This document shows, piece after piece, positions 56,318 through 64,000 of a stretch of 64,000 nt of DNA. Under the pieces are notes generated by a model. The model did no database searches. It had not been told where the DNA came from and saw nothing but the letters and a program-made list of their open reading frames with translations. Made by a program: the position numbers and the translations under genes. This DNA comes from Capitella teleta. Lineage: Eukaryota > Annelida > Polychaeta > Capitellidae. The first letter of the stretch is position 1; each line of letters begins with the position of its first letter. Location of the stretch: positions 159,750-223,749 of the forward strand of contig KB301107.1 in NCBI GenBank assembly GCA_000328365.1, given 5' to 3'.

Positions 56318-56930
56318 TATACAGAGCGAGCTAAATGTAGTCTATCTACTCCATGTCAAAAAGGAAACTCTAAATTTTGCTAAAATGTATCAATTCTTCC
56401 AAAAAAAATAACTACCTGATATGGATTGGCTGCGTTATTCTGCGCCCATTTATGCAAAGAAATCAAATAAAAAGTAAACTTTGAATGAGGAAGGAACATT
56501 TAAATGCGAGAGGTGAGTGATATCGCGAAGAGCGCAAAATCAGATGAGCCCTTGAACGGGACATCCAGGAATGGCATCGCTTGTGTGGCGCTTCACTACG
56601 AACTCTCTGCTTTGTTTTGATTTTAGGGGATAAACATTGCTACTGTCACAACAATAGCACTCTCAAACAAAGTAACAGTACGAGAGCGTTGCCTTAATTA
56701 GGCGTTCAATGAAGCATATCCGTCGTCCGGGGCCCTGTTTGCCGCTTAAAGTAGACCAATCGCGGAATGATGAGAGTACTTTATTAATAGAAATAATTCG
56801 GCATAAATGTTGATGAAATTGGAATAGAAGTGATAAAATTAGCAGCATGACATGTTAGACTAACAATATTGAATATTTATTTCTCTTGTCTTTATTTACT
56901 TTGTGCATTTCACCTTTCCAAGTTATATCA
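56318..56930 (+). repeat. R2 MITE-like element, copy with intact left terminal repeat
   Basis: The left end tacagagcgagctaaatgta continues 'gtctatctactccatg', close to the right-end repeat of the 43918-44957 copy. The internal sequence is colinear with that copy except that no SINE is present at 56489-56500. The right end is lost or replaced. Confidence 0.65.
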
Positions 56931-57214
56931 ATAATATTGAAAATTGAAATAGAAATTATATATACCGAATTACAATTGTATATGTTACAATCATATATTG
57001 CAAACGAGTGTCGAGAGCGTCGGTCGCTTTGAAAGCCCCGGTATTTGCTCTGTATATACGTACGTGTAATTAAAGGGTCTAGCTCTGTCTACAAATAGTA
57101 TGTTGGGATTCCAATTAAAGCCATAAAAACACGTGTGCGCATCGGTCCCGGTAAGCAGCCCTGAGGGTTACTGTCAGGCGGTATTTATGTGAAAATTAGA
57201 AGGCTATTATTAAT

Positions 57215-57290
57215 ATTGGTGAAAGGTGATTTTTTTTTCATAAGGATGGGCGAGCTGTGTATTGCAAACCATATGCCGCATATTCAAGCG
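57215..57290 (+). repeat. Short repeat R4, copy 2
   Basis: Matches 53331-53400 over about 70 bp, with extra T in the T-run. Confidence 0.5.
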
Positions 57291-58847
57291 CATTTGATAG
57301 GCGTATATACCTGCTGCGCGCCATGCAGCAAGTGCCTTGAATTCTAACCTAGAGGTCGATGCATGTTCTGCCCGATCAACGACTCAATTAATGGTATAAC
57401 AACAGCCTCGTTCTTCCATGCCTTGCGCACTGTAATATTATTTGTTTGCCTGGAATTTCTTTTTTACTATATTTTTTGTTTGGTTTTATTATACTTCAGC
57501 CAGGGACCGATTCCAGAAAGTTAACGGTAACTTAAGTTACAGTGCTCAGTCAAGCACTGTATATTTCTGCCGTACTTAGGGATTCGAGAAACACTACCCT
57601 GCAGTGACTGAGCACTGTACATTAGGCCACGCCTCTTTTGGCTGATAGCCAACCAATACGATCTAATAGTTAATGCACTGTCATCATTGCCAATTAGCAC
57701 CCTGACATAATAAAACGCTATAATTTCTTTTTAAAAACTACATATAGTAAATTAGTGAATTGTACTGATATAAACTGTAATATACAGTTTGTTAAATAAA
57801 AAAAAAGGGAAATGCATTTATTATCTATTTTGTGTGCATTCACGTGGATAGTAGACCTATGAGGTTATAGTAGTAGCCATTATAAGTCATAACCATATAA
57901 TAGTCTGGGTCCTTCTGTCAGAAAACACATTAGTCGTATGCAAATCGTGAAATTCGTTTTCTGAGGGGGGGGGGGGGTTGATATATTTACCCCCGGAACA
58001 CGACATAGGGTATAACTTCGCAGCCTAGCAACGCAATTGCAAAATTTTAACCAGATTTTAGCAGTTTTTCATGAACATAAGTGGTTTGTTTAGTAACCCG
58101 AATAAAACTAATCGGAAGTCGTATAATGCAAATTCCGGTTAGATATATCAGTTTTAATAATTTTTAAAAATTCAATGATTGAAGTCAATATTTATTGTGA
58201 TAGTTTTTTATCTGTGCTATTGTTTTATAAACTTTCCAAACGCGAACTATTTCGGATGCAAAACTTCGCATCGGTCAGGCATTGCATTATTGCTTATAGG
58301 GATGCACGGAATTTCGTGTTCCGGATCTGGCTCTCCTTGATTCGGGCCTTTTCCCTGAGTTCCGGTTCCGGGAAAGATCGTCTAAGGTGTCGGAACTCGC
58401 CCCCTCCCCTTCCCCCCATAAAAAAAGTTTGTGTTAAACGATTAACGACTGGTGCGGGCGCTGAGGCAATTAAAACTCGGAATGCAAGCTTTAGCTAACT
58501 TTCGATTGCAATCAGCCAATCATGGTGGGATATAGGTCCAGTATGCAGGCAGATCCGAGGCCAATAGGTTCTCAACTATGTGACACACATAAGGCGAACG
58601 GAACGTTATGAGCTAGTGGATCTCAGACTCGGCACGTGATCTCGAGCAGGTTTAACCATGCTGCGGGCGGGATATAAGGCCCGGATTGGACGTTACCCTC
58701 CATCAGTTCTTCCGTTCATTGAGTCTCACAGCTGTTTCGTCACAGCATGACAAAACCCACCACATCAGAGGAAGCTCCGCCACCTACTAAGCGTGCCCGC
58801 TCGGAGGCCACAACCAGCCTGTGGGAGGCATTTCATTCCTTCAATGA

Positions 58848-59329
58848 ATGTACTACAATGTTACGGACAACATAAAACAGCAACTACAACGGGTTCAGAA
58901 TACGGCTGCCCGTTTGATCACGCGCGCAAGAAGAAGGGAACACATTACACCCACATTGCGTGAACTAAACTGGCTCCCGGCCAACTCCGATTTTAAAGTT
59001 TTATGTTTTATTCATTTATCTATTTATTGTGACTCCATACTATTTGAAAGATTTCATAACTTTTCACCAACCAAACAGATTTTTAAGATCAACTAATGAT
59101 AAACTTGGTTTTAATCATCGTGGTTTTAAACTGGAATTCGCTTCCACTTTTTATTAGATCGGAAACTTTACATGATGAAGAAATTGAAAACATATTTTTT
59201 TTAATCAACACTTTTTATAGTTTTCTATTTCACATACATTATTTTATGAGATTAGAAACATTACACATTATTTTATGAGCTTAGAAACATTGCTTTTGTA
59301 TATTTGCGGTATATATATTTTTTTTCTAA

Positions 59330-59381
<52 letters not shown>
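58848..59381 (+). mobile_element. LINE 3'-end fragment with (ATT)n tail, inside the hAT element
   Basis: The plus strand encodes RVQNTAARLITRARRREHIT followed by 'PTLRELNWLPANSDFKVLCF', the conserved end of CR1/L2-type ORF2 proteins. A diverged 3' region follows, then about 18 ATT units (59327-59381). A microsatellite tail is usual for CR1/L2 families. Strongly 5'-truncated. Confidence 0.75.
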
Positions 59382-59384
<3 letters not shown>

Positions 59385-59478
59385 TAGAGGGCATTTCTCC
59401 GGGAGCCCCGCTCAGACAAGTGGCGCACCAATGCTAACAGGTACCGGGGCTAGCTGCGCAAGCACGCTGCTGCATGTG

Positions 59479-59811
59479 AGTAAGTGATGGGGTTTTACGG
59501 CTCCACCCATTCGGGTGATACGGGCGCCAGAACAGAAGGCCCGGGACCGGGGTTCCCCCTACTCTTTTCGAACCAAGTGTTCTTTATCCTGCATACCACC
59601 ATAGACAGTAATACAGAGCGCCCGACCTTGTTACGCAGTTGGGCAGCACTGCAGAGTCACTGAAGAATTACAATTATAACGGATTACAATAATAATTCAC
59701 AATCATAACGCCCGTGGCCCGATCGGGTCTCGAACCCGGGACCTCGACCTCCACGGTCGGCATAGGATTGCAGACAGCAGTGTAACCCACTGTGCTATTC
59801 GGTGTCCCTAC
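59479..59811 (-). mobile_element. tRNA-derived SINE with target duplication, inside the hAT element
   Basis: Minus-strand head with an A-box-like region ('gaatagcacagtgggtta') and a B box in 'cgggttcgagacccgatc', body as in the 44132 copy, and a CACT-type tail. It is flanked by 13-bp repeats with one mismatch, gctgctgcatgtg (59466-59478) and gccgctgcatgtg (59812-59824). It splits the hAT transposase just before the dimerisation block. Confidence 0.88.
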
Positions 59812-60665
59812 GCCGCTGCATGTGCGATCCACCCAGCAGCGACAGCGAGAGAACATTCTCCGTTGCTGGCAGCGTGGCGGATGACAAGAGATCTCGCCTT
59901 ACCCCCGCTAATGTGGAAATGGTGGTTTTTCTTGCAATCAATATGAACAAAATATCAAAAAAAAAAAAATCAACAATAATTTAAAAACTCAATAAAAGAT
60001 TCATGAAACATATCCATGGTTGCTGTTTCATTCAATTAAGTTATTAGCTTACATATGAATTTGATGACAGGCGCTTTGACTACAAGCATTTTTTTCTTTC
60101 TATTTTTATGAGGTTTCCGGTCCGGTTCAGGGATCCGGCAAATTTTTAATTCCGTGCATCCTTATGATTGTTATAATAGACGATGGTCTTACTGTGTCAG
60201 TGTGATGGCCATCATAGTGCGAATATTAAGCGCGACAATTCTTCCCTTGGTTGAGAGGCAGCTGTAGTGGTCGATACACTCGGGCGGTGTCGCCACCTGT
60301 TTCCCGGGAAGATAAGAGCGCCTGCGCCGTCAACTGGTCAAAACAATTATCGTAGTTTTAATGAATATTCTCACACTTTTCAAAGTCAATATTGTCATGC
60401 TGCGGCGCATTTCACTGAATACTTGCCATTTAGGATATTTGTTTTGCATGATATCCTGTGAGAAACATTAAACACAAAATTTGTAAGTCAAGGTAGCGAT
60501 CTATGAGGATTTTCCTTCGCCATTTACCACACCGCATACTTAGCACAGTAGGAAGGTAACTCAAGTTACCGTTCTCCTAGATCACTTAGGTTTCTTTCTG
60601 GAATAAATTGAGCATGCTTAGCGGCTGCAGTGCTGAGTTAGGACACTTTCTGGAATCGGCCCCAG

Positions 60666-61330
60666 GGTCCTTTGTCTGTAATTGTGTGGTTTTTGATAGT
60701 ATTTGAAATCGTTGTACTTGTTGCAAAATTTATCGTGGTCTTAATTAATTTGTAAATAAATTTCATTATCACTCTGTGATATTGAAGAGATTATAGTCGG
60801 TGGTGGGACTTGTTTCACGTGTTAATTATTTAAAAGGCTGTTTTAAACCTGTCCTGGATGTGCGCTCACCGGATTTGGCGATCCTGTCTCTTAGCCATCA
60901 AGCCATGCATCACTTTTGGTCAGCCAGTACAAAGTCGGTCGACGGTGGAATCAGTTTCAGCAGTGCTCTGGAGTAGGCGACGAATGGTTAAGACATTACA
61001 CCCCGTTTGGCGGGCACTGGTTCCAGGTTTCATTGCTCGATCCAGAAGGCTTCTGGATAGCTTTCTTTGGAGCGCTAATAGCTAGTTATCGGCCATGTCT
61101 GAATTCTCTCATGTACAGAATTCATAGGGGTATATCTCATGTCCATTTCACGAGTCATTATTATCTACTGCTCACACGCAAAGAAATCATTGCATGTGAT
61201 GATGATGAAATTCAGTAAAACAACCATTTTTACAGAGCAACAGAACAAATAGAACACGAAAAGGAACTCTCGATTGCCCGACCAGCGGGAGTGCGTGTTT
61301 TGTCCATGGAGCACTGCACGCAGGCTTTCT
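60666..61330. other. Intergenic, no recognised feature
   Basis: A plus-strand frame of about 100 codons at 60916-61218 shows no domain I recognise and no splice partners. No repeat from elsewhere in the window is apparent. Confidence 0.4.
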
Positions 61331-62230
61331 TCCGCTTTGGCAGCCTCACAAGTTTGAGGCTGCCAATGTTCTCACTGCTGATGGACAGGTCAGCCAGAAC
61401 GCCGATCCTCTAGCGTCCAGCCCTCTCCTTCGAGCTGTAACCACCGAAGAGGGCCTTGGCAACTGGAGGCGGAATTGGAGGTGGGTTTTCTTTTTCGGTT
61501 GCTCCGCACCTTGCTGATCATGGCAATGTCTCAAGAGTAAATGATGTATGAGTTTATCACACACAAGTTGACGAGAAACAATATCAGGTAGCGCCACCAC
61601 TTCACTGAGTCCCTACCAACAGGGTAGTACGATTGGAGTTGATCTGAGAGATCAACTCCTCCCATGAACTTGTTGTACCTTGTAATTGCGATGGGCCTGG
61701 CAATGTTGGTGGCCTGCTGACCTCGTCTCCGACGGAGCACTTGTCCATCCTTTGGGCCTGGCATGTTGATAGAAGAGTAACTTTTCTCTTGTCCGTCCAG
61801 ACTGTGGCCAGGAGGTTCCCTTTTATCTTCTGACGGTTTCGTTGGGGGTTCTGGGGTTGGCCGTCTTGATTGCCTGAGGCAGTCCGAGACGATTCTGCCT
61901 GATGGTGGAGCAGGCGTATGTGCCATTGGCCTCCAGGTGTTCCGCCAATGGCACCGAGCTGTAGAAGCTGTCAAAATAGAGGTGGTGGTTCCTGCCATAG
62001 AAAGGGCTCATCAGGGAATCCACCACTCTGAATCCAAGTCCGTGTGCTGGTTGATCAGGCTGGAAAGACTTTCCTATGTAGACGTCCAGGCCGAGAATGT
62101 AGTCAATCGTGGAGTCCGCCAGCTCCCAAATCTTGATGCCCCACTTTGTTGGCTTCATGGGGAGGTATTGCTTGAAGCTCAACCGGCCCTTGAATCCAAC
62201 CATGGCTTCATCAATGGAGAAAATGAATGT
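61331..62230 (-). mobile_element. piggyBac-type transposase fragment
   Basis: The minus strand encodes piggyBac/PGBD transposase blocks in order: 'SIDEAMVGFKGR', 'KPTKWGIKIWELADS', then HLYFDSFYSSVPLAEHL. Further on are 'SYSSINMPGPKDGQVLRRRRG' (split here from the next block) and 'YNKFMGGVDLSDQLQSY', which carries the conserved GVD-x-x-DQ. The blocks lie in two frames, with the shift near 61830-61960, and the N-terminal part is missing. Terminal repeats were not identified. The copy is non-functional unless it has been domesticated, for which there is no sign. Confidence 0.85.
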
Positions 62231-62500
62231 CTACCATCCAAAACTGTGGCAGTAATTTTTCAGAATTCAGATACACTGTGAACGCATCGAACAGTCGGAT
62301 TTCGGATTCGAATATCTGTGCATCCATAATTACATCTCATAATCCCTCGCATTGTTCCTAAACCAGTTATCTCAAAATGCAAACGTGAGCATTCATGAAC
62401 ACAATATGACTACAAATAAAAATAGTTCAGAACAGACCCTTCAAAACTGCAAAACAAAACAAGAAATAAAAAAATTCAACTATTTATTACATACAAAAAA
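62231..62500. other. AT-rich spacer between the piggyBac fragment and cyclin H
   Basis: No open frame or repeat of note. It would contain the 3' UTR of the cyclin H gene; AATAAA-like motifs occur on the minus strand in the 62481-62487 region. Confidence 0.35.
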
Positions 62501-64000
62501 TCAAAAACTCAAGAGACCTCCTTCTGTCATTGATTCCTCCTAGAAAAAGAAAGAAAAATTTGTATGTAAACTGATGAATGAACGAAACAGAGACGGACCT
62601 CTTCCCATTTCTGCCTTTTCTTCGCTTTCTTCTCATCCTCATCATCCAGATATTCTTCCATTTTTCTCTTAAATCTGTAATCAACAAGAAGAACTGCATT
62701 CACATGAGAACTGAATAAACTTCCCAAACATGTTCCTACGACGTGTTCCTATGACTTTAACAATCGTCTGAAAGATCCAGACTACTTTTCATTATCATAG
62801 ATGTTTTATCTTTGATTAACACCAACTCTAATGCTGGAGATAATATTATTTAAATGAAAATCAATTAGTATTTCTACCAATTTCTAAGTATGTGGCAGAG
62901 ACAATAAAGAACTCACAGCCATAAATAAGAGATACTCACGTCTCACTGTTTGGATTATTCTCCGGGTTACGACAAGCATCCAAGCGTCGCTCCAGAATCT
63001 TGACGTCCTCCCTGATGAGAGGGTCCTGGTTCTTCACCATGTATTTTATTCCTAGAGTCAAAAATACTCAAATGCATCTTGACCTCAGTGAGTGAATATT
63101 CACGTTTAATGTGTTCAACCGTTTTCAAGAGATTCTCCTGGCCACCGGACACAAGCAATTTATTGGCCACGTAACTAAAAAAAGAAGCTTTGCAAGAACA
63201 GTTCATTCCTTCGGATCACTCACTTGTCTAGAGACACGCCCGCATTCTTTCCACTGGCTAAGATGCCAGCCAGAGCAATCTAAAAACATATCACAATATT
63301 ATTGGATTCTACATAGCGCAATATCCATCTTGAAAGATATTAGGTAGGAGCTGATTCTGCAGTTGGAGGATAACTCACTTGAGAAGGTGAAAATATAAGA
63401 GGAACATCTGTGTGCAAAGCTTTATCCAAGAATTCCTCAGCACCGGGCCGCAATCTCTCAACATTATCAATATCTTCACATCTTGTCTGTGAATTATTAA
63501 AAGTGAATAAACGACAATTGAATATTTGGAGAGGAACATACTTTGAGGTCAATGAAGAGACCTTCAAGAGGACGGAAAGGATTGTGAACGGTGAGGTGAA
63601 AATGCAGTAAGCGCATGAGGAGCAATTCCTGAGACAAAATCACATCCATTGCAGCCTCCCTATCACCTTTCAGCTGAGCAACAAACTGCTGCAGAGAGAC
63701 GTTGAACTCCTCTACTTTGCATGCCAAATACACGCATGTGTGTCTGAATGACATACATCAACATCTTCATCTGAGGCAAAGAGATTTCTTACTGGATATC
63801 GCGTGGGTGATAATCCATTATAGAATTGTGCAGATAAATACGTTTGAAGAAAACCAGAGCTGTTCCCTAAAGAAATGATTAGAAAAAATACAGAAATCTG
63901 TCAACTCTTTAAAGTAATCTCACGAGAACAGAGCGTGGCATAGGAGGCTGGAATCGCGTGCAGAAATCTTTGATGACATATTCATAATGGCGACGCACTT
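62501..64000 (-). CDS. CCNH: Cyclin H (3' part; gene continues beyond the right edge)
   Basis: Regulatory subunit of the CDK-activating kinase (CDK7, cyclin H, MAT1), which phosphorylates cell-cycle CDKs and, within TFIIH, the RNA polymerase II tail in the nucleus. Exons seen: 63924 to beyond 64000, 63793-63866, 63542-63743, 63379-63486, 63224-63279, 63104-63174, 62940-63051, 62599-62674, 62501-62539. Cyclin-box blocks typical of cyclin H are clear: '[20 protein letters not shown]', '[19 protein letters not shown]', '[20 protein letters not shown]'. The second cyclin fold follows ('[19 protein letters not shown]'), then a basic/acidic tail ([20 protein letters not shown]), as in human cyclin H. 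All phases agree. The N-terminal residues before the first cyclin helix lie outside the window. It is the most conserved host gene here and a useful anchor for synteny. Confidence 0.93.

Larger units (their letters stand above)
58298..60163 (+). mobile_element. hAT DNA transposon, internally deleted and interrupted
   Basis: The left end agggatgcacggaatt (58298) and the reverse complement of the right end (aaggatgcacggaatt, to 60163) form terminal inverted repeats of the hAT 'agggatgcac' type. The plus strand holds an N-terminal transposase piece (MTKPTTSEEAPPPTKRARSE from 58747). Downstream is the C-terminal hAT dimerisation block (DSERTFSVAGSVADDKRSRL, then 'TPANVEMVVFLAINM') at about 59830-59940. 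The middle of the transposase is missing, and a LINE piece (58848-59381) and a SINE (59479-59811) interrupt it. No matching 8-bp target duplication was found. Inactive. Confidence 0.8.
57501..60665. mobile_element. Outer terminal-inverted-repeat element of a nested stack
   Basis: The left end cagggaccgattccagaaag (57501-57520) and the reverse complement of the right end (60646-60665, ctggggccgattccagaaag) match at 18 of 20 positions. A second inverted pair lies inside: aacggtaacttaagttac at 57523-57540 and its near-perfect complement at 60556-60573. Once the hAT element inside is removed, about 1.3 kb of non-coding sequence remain, so this looks like a non-autonomous DNA transposon. Superfamily not assigned; target duplication not clear. 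Confidence 0.6.

Overview
The window is intron-rich, AT-rich animal DNA dominated by a tandem array of M1-family zinc aminopeptidase genes. Each gene has about 21 short coding exons with mostly conserved phases and 2.6-2.8 kb of coding sequence. The mixture of mobile elements (Tc1-like, hAT, piggyBac, non-LTR retrotransposons, a tRNA-derived SINE, a Ty1/copia fossil and a MITE-like family) suggests a marine invertebrate. A deuterostome such as an echinoderm or hemichordate is my guess, but nothing in the sequence proves it.

Layout. Positions 1-1.1k hold a Ty1/copia fossil. Positions 2.36k-46.9k hold six aminopeptidase N-like genes, called A to F here: A (2361-7939, minus), B (10688-14651, minus), C (18772-24240, minus), D (25325-30248, plus), E (30919-39392, minus) and F (42199-46879, minus). 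D is inverted, so it is head-to-head with C (about 1.1 kb apart) and tail-to-tail with E. After these come a prolyl 4-hydroxylase alpha-subunit gene (48828-54527, minus), a transposon-rich interval (54.5-62.4k) and the 3' part of a cyclin H gene (62501 to the right edge, minus).

The aminopeptidases keep the GAMEN exopeptidase motif, the HEXXH-18-E zinc site and the catalytic tyrosine. They start with a cleavable signal peptide and have no C-terminal membrane or GPI anchor, so they look like secreted enzymes rather than membrane-bound aminopeptidase N. A-D are young paralogs with signs of recombination: B and C share near-identical blocks including introns, and D resembles A in exons 1-15 and B/C in exons 16-21. 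E and F are older copies. F has lost the equivalent of one whole exon in frame. In A-D the poly(A) signal begins on the last base of the stop codon.

Non-coding highlights are a five-copy MITE-like family (R2), a SINE inserted in one R2 copy with an empty paralogous site elsewhere, a nested transposon stack at 57.5-60.7k, a LINE inserted into another repeat (R3), and a perfect 25-bp hairpin in the P4HA first intron. I found no CRISPR, operon, integron or other prokaryotic-type system, and no system that is clearly new. The aminopeptidase array is the most interesting object here.

Exon boundaries were set by hand from splice consensus, phase continuity and paralog comparison; all gene models close without internal stops.
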